A stretch of 33,410 bases of DNA from a virus (IMGVR_UViG_3300021963_000016:1-33410), one strand, 5' to 3'; positions 16,819 to 23,866 are shown, numbered from the stretch's first letter. Notes: a model not told the origin generated them from the letters alone. Translations and numbers: made by a program.

Positions 16819-17205
16819 ATGGAAAAGAAACCTAAAAAACCTACAAGGACTTCTATAGTTAAAAAGCTTGATACAGTCTTTAGTATATATATAAGACGCA
16901 GATATGCGGTGAATGATATATCTAAATGTGTTACTTGTGGTAAAGAAGACCACTGGAAAAGTTTACAATGTGGACACTTTATGTCACGCAAACATCTATC
17001 TACAAGATGGAATGAAGACAATTGCCAAGTACAATGTGCAGGATGCAACGTATTTCGATACGGGGAACAATACATATTCAGTCAATATCTTGGTGATAAG
17101 TTAGCCAATGAACTATACATTAAATCAAAAGAAACTTGTAAATTTACAGACGTAGAACTACAAGAACTAATTGAACACTACACACAACTAAATAGTCTTT
17201 TCTGA
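16819..17205 (+). CDS. ninG: NinG/Rap-like recombination protein
   Basis: I start at ATG 16819 rather than the TTG six bases earlier. The 128-aa product has the NinG pattern: a basic start, 'CVTCGK' (C37, C40), 'LQCGHFMSRKHLSTRWNEDN' (C51, H53, H59) and 'CQVQCAGCNVFRYGE' (C69, C73, C76), a zinc-held HNH-like core. Lambda NinG (Rap) cuts branched recombination intermediates in Red-type recombination. Here it opens the early region, close to the ERF annealing protein and SSB, which fits a phage recombination pathway. It is shorter than lambda NinG, as in many Bacteroidota phages. Confidence 0.85.
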   Translation: MEKKPKKPTRTSIVKKLDTVFSIYIRRRYAVNDISKCVTCGKEDHWKSLQCGHFMSRKHLSTRWNEDNCQVQCAGCNVFRYGEQYIFSQYLGDKLANELYIKSKETCKFTDVELQELIEHYTQLNSLF

Positions 17206-17236
17206 TTTCTCTTTATAATTTGGTTAATGTTAAATT

Positions 17237-17265
17237 GGGCTACTTTAAACGGTAGCCCTTTTTTT
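17237..17265 (+). terminator. Intrinsic terminator after ninG
   Basis: The stem is GGGCTAC (17237-17243) paired with GTAGCCC (17252-17258), 7 perfect base pairs, with an 8-nt loop and seven T at 17259-17265. It isolates ninG as a one-gene unit from the promoter just downstream. Confidence 0.88.
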
Positions 17266-17304
17266 GGCAAAAGTGTTAAAGAAATGTTAAAATTTAAAAT
17301 CATA

Positions 17305-17335
17305 GTATTTTATCTAAAATGAATTTATACATTTG
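17305..17335 (+). promoter_or_regulatory. Early promoter (Bacteroidota type)
   Basis: The -7 box TACATTTG (17328-17335) is followed by CTTCA, as at 25613-25625. The -33 region is weak (ATTTT near 17307-17310, spacer about 17). It lies between a terminator and the start at 17364, giving a leader of about 20 nt. It probably drives the operon 17364-20583. Confidence 0.65.
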
Positions 17336-17363
17336 CTTCATCAAACAATAACAAATAGAAATT

Positions 17364-17465
17364 ATGAAAGCAATCAAAACATTTTTAACAAAAGCAAATT
17401 ACCAAATTTTATTCGCACAAGCATTAGCCTTGTATTTTTTAATCCAAATAATTTTAAGATACTAA
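17364..17465 (+). CDS. 33-aa single-membrane-span peptide
   Basis: This is a 33-aa peptide: a short amphipathic basic start (MKAIKTFLTKANYQ) then a hydrophobic helix (about 15-31). It is the first gene behind the early promoter, with the local AATTATG start context. Its stop shares a base with the next ATG (TAATG). Its size and position suggest an early membrane-targeted microprotein, perhaps acting on the host envelope or excluding other phages; that is conjecture. Confidence 0.6.
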   Translation: MKAIKTFLTKANYQILFAQALALYFLIQIILRY

Positions 17466-17644
17466 TGAAAGATTTAATCGACTTTAACAGATTTCAAATA
17501 GAAGCACTACAAGCAGAAATTTGTAAACTAAAACAGGAAAACAATTTACTATCTACTTATTGCTTTGAAGCATTAGAAGAAGGAATTACACAAGAGTACA
17601 AAACATTAATCAAACAACAAATTTACCAATTAAAACAAAACTAA
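17465..17644 (+). CDS. Small coiled-coil protein (59 aa)
   Basis: I place the start at ATG 17465, which overlaps the previous stop; the longer in-frame reading from 17333 would begin inside the promoter. The 59-aa protein is a Leu/Ile/Glu/Lys coiled coil ('FQIEALQAEICKLKQENNLL'), then 'EGITQEYKTLIKQQI'. It probably dimerises. Its function is unknown. It belongs to the operon leading to the ERF gene. Confidence 0.65.
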   Translation: MKDLIDFNRFQIEALQAEICKLKQENNLLSTYCFEALEEGITQEYKTLIKQQIYQLKQN

Positions 17645-17646
17645 TT

Positions 17647-17826
17647 ATGAAAAAATACGAATTAATTTGGGATGATGAAAAAATGGTATTAAGTAGAACT
17701 AATGATGGTTTTAATGCTTTAGAATTATTAGGTGTTTTAGAAATAACTATTCAATCAATTAAAGACCAAATGACAGGTAAAGATACTACACCTATAAAAA
17801 CAATTAAAAAACAAATAAAAAACTAA
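17647..17826 (+). CDS. Small early protein (59 aa)
   Basis: This 59-aa protein begins MKKYELIWDDEKM and ends with a basic tail KTIKKQIKN. The start (AACTAATTATGAAA) is the same junction sequence as at the next gene (17829). It has a helical middle ('NALELLGVLEITIQSIKDQM'). No family is recognised. It is two bases upstream of the ERF gene and so co-transcribed. Confidence 0.65.
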   Translation: MKKYELIWDDEKMVLSRTNDGFNALELLGVLEITIQSIKDQMTGKDTTPIKTIKKQIKN

Positions 17827-17828
17827 TT

Positions 17829-18419
17829 ATGAAAGAATTATCATTAAACGAAAAATTAAGCAGAATTCAAATTGAATTTAAAGCTAACAAGTCAAGGTTT
17901 AACAGCTTTGGAAAATATAATTTTAGAAGTGCTGAAGATATATTAGAAGGTTTAAAACCATTCAACGAAAAGTATGGTGTATCTTTTACAATTACAGAAG
18001 AATTAGTAACCAATGATTTTGTAGCTAATACAATTCCTATGATGAAATCAACCGCAACTATATTTGACAACAATGGTATTAATGAATTAAGTGCTACTGC
18101 TATTGTAGGGGTAGATTTAAACCAAAAAGGTATGCAAGTACCTCAACAATTTGGTTCAGCTTCTTCTTATGCTAAAAAGTATGCTTTAGGAAACCTATTA
18201 TTAATTGACGATACACAAGACGCTGACGCTGCTAACAAACACGACAAAACAGATAGCGCAAATAATGCACCAACTGATGACAAAAAGTGGCTAAACAAAA
18301 ACACACCTGAATTTAGTAAATCAATTGAATACTTAAAAGGTGGTGGTAATATAGAAGCTATTGAAAAAAAGTATAAATTAGCCAAAGCAGTTAAGGACGA
18401 ATTATTAAAAGTAAAATAA
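17829..18419 (+). CDS. erf: ERF-family single-strand annealing protein
   Basis: This 196-aa recombinase anneals complementary single strands in phage recombination and circularisation. The ERF domain covers about residues 5-135: 'RFNSFGKYNFRSAEDILEGLKPF' in outline (about 23-45), a beta segment 'STATIFDNNGINELSATAIV', and the hallmark 'GSASSYAKKYALGNLLLIDD' (109-128). The C-terminal part is a variable, acidic then basic tail, ending in a helix that may contact SSB. Its neighbours NinG, SSB and the flap-type exonuclease make a complete annealing pathway. Confidence 0.88.
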   Translation: MKELSLNEKLSRIQIEFKANKSRFNSFGKYNFRSAEDILEGLKPFNEKYGVSFTITEELVTNDFVANTIPMMKSTATIFDNNGINELSATAIVGVDLNQKGMQVPQQFGSASSYAKKYALGNLLLIDDTQDADAANKHDKTDSANNAPTDDKKWLNKNTPEFSKSIEYLKGGGNIEAIEKKYKLAKAVKDELLKVK

Positions 18420-18422
18420 GAT

Positions 18423-18558
18423 ATGAGAAACATACACGTATTACCAACAGAGAAACCGAGTAAACTATTCTACAATGTAGGAGGAGCTTTATTATTTACA
18501 GATTATGAAAATTATAACGGTGTTAATATCTGCATCACTTCTGATGAAGAAATTAAAG
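18423..18558 (+). repeat. Mosaic repeat block A, copy 1
   Basis: 136 bases that match 26127-26262 without gaps, with about nine differences by eye. It encodes the shared N-terminus of two paralogous early proteins. Confidence 0.9.
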
Positions 18559-19238
18559 TAGGAGATTATGTTATTAATTCTGCAGCTTCATATGTATTTC
18601 AACATTATTTTGCAGAAGGTAATCTTTATAAAGAATGCAAAAAAATCATCCTAACAACAGACCAAGACTTAATCAAAGATGGTGTACAAGCTATTGATGA
18701 TGATTTCCTTGAATGGTTTGTTAAGAATCCAAGTTGTGAGTTTGTTGAGATTGATAATAGACCAAAAGTATCTTCATTTGAAAAAGGTTTTATGATAGAC
18801 AATCCTAATTACAACAAAATCATCATTCCAAAAGAAGAAGCTAAACAAGAAGGTTACATTTGTCCACATACTAAATTACAATGTGATAATGAATGTTGTG
18901 TAAGTGCATCAGATTGCCATATAAAAACAACAATAGGTATTATATCAGAACCTAAACAAGAAACACTTGAAAACATTTTTAATTGGAAACCTATTTATGC
19001 AAGTTCACGCAAGCAAGAAACAATTGAACAAGCATCAGAATACTACGCACATAACTATTTTTATATGCACGTAACAAATGACTATAAAGCACTAAAACAG
19101 GGGTTTGAAGCAGGCGTTAAATGGCAACAAGAACAAGACAAGAATACGTATAGTGAAGATGATATTAGTACAGCAATTGCTATGTATTTAGAAAATAAAT
19201 CATTCTCTGAAATTATTAAACAACTTAAAAACAAATAA
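18423..19238 (+). CDS. Mosaic early protein with Cys/His cluster (271 aa)
   Basis: This is a 271-aa protein of unknown function. Residues 1-45 ('IHVLPTEKPSKLFYNVGGAL') and about 73-106 ('IILTTDQDLIKDGVQAIDDD') are almost identical, also as DNA, to the protein at 26127, while the segments between differ. A Cys/His cluster follows ('CPHTKLQCDNECCVSASDCHI', about 142-162 in outline), possibly zinc-binding. The C-terminal part has 'GFEAGVKWQQEQDKNTYSEDD' and ends QLKNK. The KWQQEQ module also appears in the gene at 19812 and in the remnant at 26010. The last codons belong to the 20-nt linker repeat. This looks like a gene built from exchangeable modules. Confidence 0.7.
   Translation: MRNIHVLPTEKPSKLFYNVGGALLFTDYENYNGVNICITSDEEIKVGDYVINSAASYVFQHYFAEGNLYKECKKIILTTDQDLIKDGVQAIDDDFLEWFVKNPSCEFVEIDNRPKVSSFEKGFMIDNPNYNKIIIPKEEAKQEGYICPHTKLQCDNECCVSASDCHIKTTIGIISEPKQETLENIFNWKPIYASSRKQETIEQASEYYAHNYFYMHVTNDYKALKQGFEAGVKWQQEQDKNTYSEDDISTAIAMYLENKSFSEIIKQLKNK
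18639..18739 (+). repeat. Mosaic repeat block B, copy 1
   Basis: 101 bases that match 26373-26473, with two differences by eye. Between blocks A and B the two genes diverge and differ by 30 nt in length, so the conserved blocks flank a replaced segment. Confidence 0.9.
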
Positions 19239-19241
19239 GAT

Positions 19242-19586
19242 ATGGAAAATTTAACATTAGGAACATCGCAAACTTACACTAACGACCCTATCAATAATTT
19301 AGAAACTACTACTAATAATTTTAACATAGCGCATACAAGTGCAACAACTGCTGGATATATGTGGACTAATCCTACAAGATTAGAAGTACGTGAATTATCA
19401 GATAGTATTGAGATTATTTACGAGGAAACATCATTTATGAATTTTACAATTTATCCTTCACCACCACCTGAAAAAAGATACTTTAAAATTGTATTTAGTT
19501 GTGTAGATGGTAAATGGAATAAATCTGAAAGAATATACGGAGAAAAAATTGAACGTGAAGAATATTTTGAATTTAAAAACAAATAA
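19242..19586 (+). CDS. Paralogous early protein, copy 1 (114 aa)
   Basis: This 114-aa protein has a counterpart at 26916. Shared parts are the start (MENL, GTSQTYTNDP), 'MWTNPTRL', 'DSIE.IYEETS' and 'PPEKRYFKI.FSCVDGKWNK' to the end 'EYFEF'. Residues about 17-38 are low-complexity Asn/Thr-rich and differ between the two. It is beta-rich, without a signal or membrane segment. Here the frame continues into the linker as FKNK; in the second copy it does not. Function is unknown. Confidence 0.7.
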   Translation: MENLTLGTSQTYTNDPINNLETTTNNFNIAHTSATTAGYMWTNPTRLEVRELSDSIEIIYEETSFMNFTIYPSPPPEKRYFKIVFSCVDGKWNKSERIYGEKIEREEYFEFKNK

Positions 19587-19589
19587 GAT

Positions 19590-19712
19590 ATGAGAAATAC
19601 ATCATTAAGCAACAATAAATCAATAAATTCTATTGGTTTTATGAAAGATGTTCCTGCAACAATTATTTACGATTATAGTACTAAATGGTTTGAACAACTT
19701 AAATACAAATAA
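19590..19712 (+). CDS. Small ORF in linker cluster (40 aa)
   Basis: This 40-aa ORF runs from one linker copy to the next: MRNTSLSNNKSINSIGFMKD... ending 'WFEQLKYK'. The end is the linker-encoded tail in a variant form (KYK for KNK). It is too short for a family call. The EQLKYK end suggests it may be the shortened tail of a larger cassette protein. Confidence 0.5.
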   Translation: MRNTSLSNNKSINSIGFMKDVPATIIYDYSTKWFEQLKYK

Positions 19713-19715
19713 GAA

Positions 19716-19808
19716 ATGATAGAATTACTTTGTAGCATTATCATTGCTCTGCCTATATGGTTAGTTGCATTAGAGTTAAGACAGATGAATAAATTTAAAA
19801 ACAAATAA
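19716..19808 (+). CDS. 30-aa membrane peptide in linker cluster
   Basis: This 30-aa peptide has one hydrophobic helix (about 3-19, 'ELLCSIIIALPIWLVAL') and a basic tail ending in the linker-encoded NKFKNK. Start and stop both lie in linker copies. It resembles the two other membrane peptides in cluster 2 (26668 and 26797) in design, not in sequence. Confidence 0.5.
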   Translation: MIELLCSIIIALPIWLVALELRQMNKFKNK

Positions 19809-19811
19809 GAT

Positions 19812-20015
19812 ATGAAAACATTAATACCAATGACCAGCTTTGTGTTGGAACAAGAACAAAACAAGAATAAGTATAGTGAGGAAGATATGTTAAAAATGCT
19901 TCGCAAATTTGGCTTTGATTATACTTACAACTACAAAGGAGAAAAAACTATTTACGAATGGATACCTGAATGGTTTAAAGAATACAAAAGATTAGAACAA
20001 CTTAAAAACAAATAA
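19812..20015 (+). CDS. Small protein sharing the QEQ module (67 aa)
   Basis: This 67-aa protein has 'FVLEQEQNKNKYSEEDM' near the start (about 10-26), which matches 'KWQQEQDKNTYSEDD' in the large protein at 18423. The rest ('FGFDYTYNYKGEKTIYEWI') is unique. It ends QLKNK in the linker. It looks like a short gene made from the C-terminal module of the larger protein plus new sequence. Function is unknown. Confidence 0.6.
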   Translation: MKTLIPMTSFVLEQEQNKNKYSEEDMLKMLRKFGFDYTYNYKGEKTIYEWIPEWFKEYKRLEQLKNK

Positions 20016-20018
20016 GAT

Positions 20019-20225
20019 ATGAAATCAATAACAAGGTCAGTAATTAAGTTGTCAGAACTTCCTGAACACTTACAAAAAGCTACAATATTTAAAGGACATA
20101 AAATACACACTTATGCAGAATTTCATATTGATGATTCAGAAAAAGATGAATTAACAATGTGGTTAATAGATAAGTATCCTACAATAAAACGTAAGATTAG
20201 CTTTTTAATTCATATAGATAAATAA
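20019..20225 (+). CDS. Early protein (68 aa), unknown function
   Basis: This 68-aa protein starts from the last linker copy of cluster 1 but does not end in one. It reads MKSITRSVIKLSELPEHLQ... 'AEFHIDDSEKDELTMWLIDKYP' ... It is mixed alpha/beta with an acidic middle and a basic end. No motif is recognised. It is the last gene before SSB. Confidence 0.6.
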   Translation: MKSITRSVIKLSELPEHLQKATIFKGHKIHTYAEFHIDDSEKDELTMWLIDKYPTIKRKISFLIHIDK

Positions 20226-20286
20226 TAAACAGGGTAGCCGAAAACTGAATAGAGTAGGCAAAGTAAACAATCAAAAAATAATAATT

Positions 20287-20583
20287 ATGGGTGCATTAAT
20301 TAATGTAAGTTTAAGAGTAGACAAATTACCAAAAGAAAAATTTGTTGCTGGTAAAGATGGCGCAGTTTATTACAACTTCACTATTGGAGTAAATGACGAA
20401 GCTAACCAGTTTGGGCAAAATGTTTCTTTAACAGATTCACAAACCAAAGAAGAGCGTGAAGCTAAAAAAGCTAAAAACTACATCGGTAACGGGTCAGTAG
20501 TTTGGACAGATGGTAACATTGTAGCTGTAAAAAAAGAGCAACCTGCAACTGCTAAAGAAGTAGCTTCAGATTTACCTTTCTAA
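20287..20583 (+). CDS. ssb: Single-stranded DNA-binding protein
   Basis: This 98-aa protein shows a short OB-fold pattern: 'ALINVSLRVDKLPKEKFVAG', 'VYYNFTIGVNDEANQFGQNVSLTDSQTKEE' in outline, 'YIGNGSVVWTDGNIV'. It ends in the SSB-type acidic tip 'ASDLPF', which recruits partner proteins. It is shorter than bacterial SSB, as is usual for phages of this group. It lies between the ERF gene set and the PP-loop and ATPase genes, and a strong terminator follows directly. Confidence 0.75.
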   Translation: MGALINVSLRVDKLPKEKFVAGKDGAVYYNFTIGVNDEANQFGQNVSLTDSQTKEEREAKKAKNYIGNGSVVWTDGNIVAVKKEQPATAKEVASDLPF

Positions 20584-20590
20584 ATTAATT

Positions 20591-20625
20591 GGGTGCAGTA
20601 TAGGGATATCGCTGCACCCTTTTTT
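20591..20625 (+). terminator. Intrinsic terminator after ssb
   Basis: A perfect 8-bp stem, GGGTGCAG (20591-20598) with CTGCACCC (20612-20619), a 13-nt loop and six T (20620-20625). It rules out the in-frame upstream start at 20593 for the next gene. Confidence 0.9.
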
Positions 20626-20637
20626 AATCAAAATTAT

Positions 20638-21486
20638 ATGAAAACAGTTAATTCAATTTCAGGTGGTAAAACATCAGCATACATAGCAGCTAATTATCCT
20701 GCAGACTACAATATTTTTTCTTTAGTTAGAATTGAAGATACTGATAACTTATGGATGAAAGGAAAAGATGAAAATACAAGGCAATTAATATCTGATAAAT
20801 TAGGAAAAGAGTTCATTGGTACTGCTGAAATGGATGAAATAATTTACACTATTTTAGATTTAGAGCAGTTTATTGGTTCAGAAATAACTTGGATAACAGG
20901 AAACACATTTGAAGAAGTTATAAAACAGAATTACAATTACCTTCCAAATAAAATGACAAGGTACTGCACTGTAGAAATGAAACTAAAACCTATATTTAAT
21001 TGGTTAAGAGAAAATACAGAATTACCTGTAGAAATGAGAATAGGATTTAGACCGAATGAATTATCTCGTGCTGAAGGAGTTTTAAAACGTGCAGATGAAA
21101 ATGGTTTAGAATTATTTGATGCAGTTATAGGTAAAGCAGGTAGCAGAAATAAATGGGGAAAAGTTCCATATAGATACTGCAAGTTTCAATTAATTGAAAA
21201 TAATATTCAAAAAGATATAATTTACAACTATTGGAATGATAAAAAAGTTAGATTTGCATATAGAAATAATTGCGTAGGATGTGTTAATAGACAACCTTTG
21301 ATGATTTCACATATGGCAAGTAAAGATTTAGAAAAGATTAAATGGTTTGAAAAGCAAGAATTGAAAACAGGGAATAGATTTTTATCAGATGTTTCTTTTA
21401 CTCAAATATTAAAATTTGGTATGCAAGAAAATTTATTTACTGATGAAGATTTTAACGAATGTGATTCAGGTTTTTGTGGAATATAA
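20638..21486 (+). CDS. PP-loop (PAPS reductase-like) enzyme with Cys cluster
   Basis: I start at ATG 20638, because an earlier in-frame reading begins inside the terminator. The 282-aa protein has the ATP pyrophosphatase loop 'SISGGKTSAY' (SGGKTS, 8-13), 'RYCTVEMKLKPIF' (C110), the segment typical of PAPS-reductase-like proteins, 'YRYCKF' (C181), 'NNCVGCVNRQP' (C212, C215) and the C-terminal 'CDSGFC' (C275, C280). The Cys set could hold an Fe-S cluster. Such enzymes adenylate a substrate for sulfur or nitrogen transfer, in sulfate assimilation, tRNA thiolation or DNA modification. Which of these applies is not visible. Other modification genes are absent, so it may act on host tRNA or metabolites. 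Confidence 0.75.
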   Translation: MKTVNSISGGKTSAYIAANYPADYNIFSLVRIEDTDNLWMKGKDENTRQLISDKLGKEFIGTAEMDEIIYTILDLEQFIGSEITWITGNTFEEVIKQNYNYLPNKMTRYCTVEMKLKPIFNWLRENTELPVEMRIGFRPNELSRAEGVLKRADENGLELFDAVIGKAGSRNKWGKVPYRYCKFQLIENNIQKDIIYNYWNDKKVRFAYRNNCVGCVNRQPLMISHMASKDLEKIKWFEKQELKTGNRFLSDVSFTQILKFGMQENLFTDEDFNECDSGFCGI

Positions 21487-21500
21487 CAACATAACAAATT

Positions 21501-22349
21501 ATGGAATTAGATAAAGATGCAGTACAACTTCTTATGGAGATGTATGAAGATGAATTAAGAATAGACCCAACACAAAAAATAGAACATCCTGAACCGGCTT
21601 TATCTTTAGGTACAAAAACATACGAAACAAAAGATGGTGTAAAAGAATTCCCTTTACCATTAGGAACATACGGAAACTTTAGCTTTGTACAAGCACCTCC
21701 TAAAAGCAAAAAGACATTCTTTATTTCACTTTTAAGTGCAGTTTATATGAAAGGTAGACTTGACGCATTCGGTGGAGAATTACAAGGTTACAGCAACGGA
21801 AAACACCTGATACATTTTGATACTGAACAAGGGAACTTTCACGCTCAAATGGTTTTTAGAAGACCAATTGATATGACTGAAATAGACACAAAGAAATATC
21901 ATACGTTTGCACTACGTCAATTAGGATTTAAAGAACGCATACAATTTATAGAATGGTACTTGTATGACAAATTAGAAGGTAAAGATGTAGGTTTAGTAAT
22001 TATAGATGGTGTAGCGGATTTATGTAGTGATGTAAATAATATTGAAGAATCAAATGCGGTAGTTCAAAAGCTAATGAAGTGGTCAAAAGAATTGAATTGC
22101 CACATTATAACAGTTATTCATAGTAACTTTGGTTCAGATAAACCTACGGGGCATTTAGGTTCATTTTTAGAAAAGAAAACAGAAACACAAATACAATTAG
22201 AACTTAACACAGTAAACAAAGACTTGGTAACTGTAAGCTGTAAAAGAAGTAGAAACGCATCATTTGAAACTTTCTCTTTCAAAGTAAATAACTTTGGATT
22301 GCCACAAGTAGAAGGAGCAGTTTACGACCCATTAAAAGGTGTGTTTTAA
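21501..22349 (+). CDS. RecA-fold ATPase, RepA/DnaB-like, degenerate Walker A
   Basis: This 282-aa protein has a RecA/AAA_25-type core. The P-loop is 'QAPPKSKKTFF' (65-72), in which both usual Gly are replaced (A and K), leaving the Lys-Thr. Also visible are 'LIHFDTEQ' (E109), Walker B 'GLVIIDGVADL' (164-174), and 'HIITVIHSN' (about 196-204), a sensor-like strand. This matches the KSKKT-type ATPases common in Bacteroidota phages, placed with hexameric helicases such as RepA. It probably loads or unwinds DNA in replication. No primase or polymerase is nearby. Confidence 0.75.
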   Translation: MELDKDAVQLLMEMYEDELRIDPTQKIEHPEPALSLGTKTYETKDGVKEFPLPLGTYGNFSFVQAPPKSKKTFFISLLSAVYMKGRLDAFGGELQGYSNGKHLIHFDTEQGNFHAQMVFRRPIDMTEIDTKKYHTFALRQLGFKERIQFIEWYLYDKLEGKDVGLVIIDGVADLCSDVNNIEESNAVVQKLMKWSKELNCHIITVIHSNFGSDKPTGHLGSFLEKKTETQIQLELNTVNKDLVTVSCKRSRNASFETFSFKVNNFGLPQVEGAVYDPLKGVF

Positions 22350-22376
22350 ATTGTTAATAACTTTTAATTATATTTA
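22348..22376 (+). promoter_or_regulatory. Promoter/operator-like element abutting a start, copy 2
   Basis: 29 bases that match 16787-16815 at 25 positions: TTG (22351-22353), a 15-base spacer and TATATTTA (22369-22376). The box ends four bases before ATG 22381. The last base of the TAnnTTTG box is A here, so promoter strength is doubtful; the shared geometry argues for a common regulator or leaderless start. Confidence 0.4.
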
Positions 22377-22380
22377 CAAA

Positions 22381-22680
22381 ATGAAAACAACTATTAAAAA
22401 CCAAATTCAGGAATTAAAAAATACAGCATCAAGAACAGGATTGGTATTCTGTGATAATAAAGTTATGTTTTCTTTTGTGCAAGATGTACTTTTAAAGTTA
22501 GAACAGATAGAAGATTTAATTGAATTAGAAAACGAATTACATTTTACAGATGTAGCTGATGCAGTTAAGAATATGTACAAGAAGGATGAGAACCTTACAC
22601 ACGTTTATGTTAACTTTCAGGTTCGACCTGTAGAAGTAGAAAAAAAGTTTGGTGTAATTGATGCTAAATTATACCTATAA
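22381..22680 (+). CDS. Early helical protein (99 aa)
   Basis: I start at ATG 22381 (ACAAAATG context); the earlier in-frame ATG at 22339 lies inside the ATPase gene. The 99-aa product is helical ('KNQIQELKNTASRTGLVF', 'FSFVQDVLLKLEQIEDLIEL') with a beta-like end 'THVYVNFQVRPVEVEKKF'. No family is recognised. A promoter-like element just upstream may let it be made separately from the ATPase. Confidence 0.65.
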   Translation: MKTTIKNQIQELKNTASRTGLVFCDNKVMFSFVQDVLLKLEQIEDLIELENELHFTDVADAVKNMYKKDENLTHVYVNFQVRPVEVEKKFGVIDAKLYL

Positions 22681-22738
22681 AAATATTAGTTTAGAATAGT
22701 CAGAAAAGAAAAATTGATTATTAATTTAAACTATTTAT

Positions 22739-22951
22739 ATGATTACAATTTTATTTGCTATTGCAGCAGTTTGTTGGATTGTCCTAATGATGATTCAAAA
22801 GTATGGAGGTGAATTAATTATAAACCCTATTATTGGTTTTATGGTTGGATGGCTATACGATGGTGAAGAAGAAGATGGTGTAACTAATCACACTATTCAA
22901 GTTCTTTTAGGTGTAATATGTTTTACTATAGTTTGGGAAACTTATGAGTAA
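22739..22951 (+). CDS. Small membrane protein (70 aa), two spans
   Basis: This 70-aa protein has two hydrophobic stretches, about residues 2-19 ('ITILFAIAAVCWIVLMMI') and 52-66 ('TIQVLLGVICFTIVW'), joined by an acidic loop 'YDGEEEDG'. A third weak stretch lies at about 27-39. It overlaps the sigma-like gene by 8 bases. An early membrane protein of this kind may act on the host envelope or exclude other phages, but nothing in the sequence proves it. Confidence 0.6.
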   Translation: MITILFAIAAVCWIVLMMIQKYGGELIINPIIGFMVGWLYDGEEEDGVTNHTIQVLLGVICFTIVWETYE

Positions 22952-23483
22952 TCAATGGTTAGCCAAGGTGGCACAGTACCATAACGATTGGGTAAAAGTT
23001 ATTCAAACATTTGGAGAATATGACTACGCTGAAGACATAGTACAGGAATCTTATATTGCACTATGGAAATATGCAGATGCTGATAAATTAATTGATGCAA
23101 ATGGTGAGGTAAGAAAGGGATATATGTACTTCACACTACGTTCTTTATTTTATCAATACTATAACAAAAAGAAAAAGATTAATAAAGTTTCTTTTGATGG
23201 ATGTTGGGAATTGTTTGATGATTCAAATATAGAAGAACATAAGGCATATAATGATATATGTATGCTGATAGATGAAGAAATAAAGAATTGGGATTGGTAC
23301 GATAGAAAACTATTTAAGCTATACAGGGACACAGATTTATCTATGCGTGATATAGCTAAAGAAACTAATATTAGTTTAATTTCAATATTTAATTCAATTA
23401 AAAATTACAAGATTATTTTGAAAGAAAAGTTTGAAAATGATTATCAAGAATATATTAATAACGACTATAATATGATGTACTAA
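22944..23483 (+). CDS. Sigma-70-like RNA polymerase factor
   Basis: This 179-aa protein resembles small sigma factors. Residues about 28-43 ('YAEDIVQESYIALWKY') match the core of region 2 (DxVQExYxxLW), which contacts RNA polymerase. The C-terminal helix-turn-helix (about 130-155, 'DLSMRDIAKETNISLISIFN') matches region 4, which reads the -35/-33 element. The linker is short and acidic. It may redirect the host polymerase to late phage genes, where I could not find clear host-type promoters. The stop shares a base with the next ATG (TAATG). Confidence 0.75.
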   Translation: MSNQWLAKVAQYHNDWVKVIQTFGEYDYAEDIVQESYIALWKYADADKLIDANGEVRKGYMYFTLRSLFYQYYNKKKKINKVSFDGCWELFDDSNIEEHKAYNDICMLIDEEIKNWDWYDRKLFKLYRDTDLSMRDIAKETNISLISIFNSIKNYKIILKEKFENDYQEYINNDYNMMY

Positions 23484-23866
23484 TGGCAAAAAGAAAAACA
23501 CCTGCTCGTGGATTAGGGGATACCATAGAGCAAATTACAGAAGCAACAGGAATAAAGAAAGTTGTAGAAGTATTCAGCAAAGCAACCGGATTAGATTGTG
23601 GTTGCGAAGAACGTAAAGCAAAACTAAATAACTTAATTCCATATAGAAGAAAAGTTAATTGCTTAACAGAATCAGACTATGAAGCATTAAAACCTTTTGT
23701 TTCACCAAAGAAAGGTAGTTTAACACCAAACGAACAATGGCAGATTCAAGCTATTTACTTTAGAGTATTTGAAGTAAAATTAGACGATAGTAATTGTGCT
23801 TCTTGTTGGAGAGATATTATCAATGATTTGAGAAAGGTATTTAACGAATACCAAGTAAATGAATAA
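23483..23866 (+). CDS. Conserved phage protein with Cys pairs (127 aa)
   Basis: This 127-aa protein has a start 'ARGLGDTIEQITEATGIKKVVEVF' in outline, then 'DCGCEERKAKLN' (C39, C41), C60, and 'NCASCWRDIINDLRKVF' (C105, C108). I know this GLGDTI/DCGC pattern from many Flavobacterium-type phages, always without a function. The Cys pairs suggest a small zinc site. It is coupled to the sigma-like gene upstream and overlaps the nuclease gene downstream by 8 bases, so it may be a partner of either. Confidence 0.7.
   Translation: MAKRKTPARGLGDTIEQITEATGIKKVVEVFSKATGLDCGCEERKAKLNNLIPYRRKVNCLTESDYEALKPFVSPKKGSLTPNEQWQIQAIYFRVFEVKLDDSNCASCWRDIINDLRKVFNEYQVNE

Larger units (their letters stand above)
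19225..20021 (+). repeat. Linker-repeat cluster 1 (gene junctions)
   Basis: The 20-nt linker TTAAAAACAAATAAGATATG occurs at 19225-19244, 19573-19592, 19795-19814 and 20002-20021. A two-mismatch copy is at 19699-19718 (TACAAATAAGAAATG), and a weaker relative precedes ATG 18423. Each copy contains the last codons of one gene, its TAA stop, and the ATG of the next gene. The encoded tail is (F/L)KNK. Five unrelated genes in a row share it. Confidence 0.92.

Noticed and set aside
17333-17464. Longer N-terminus for the 59-aa coiled-coil protein
   Set aside because: It begins inside the promoter -7 box and overlaps the 33-aa membrane ORF in another frame. ATG 17465 is coupled to that ORF's stop.
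20593-20637. Longer N-terminus for the PP-loop protein
   Set aside because: It would lie inside the terminator hairpin 20591-20625, and the PP-loop of the family normally begins a few residues after the start, as it does from ATG 20638.
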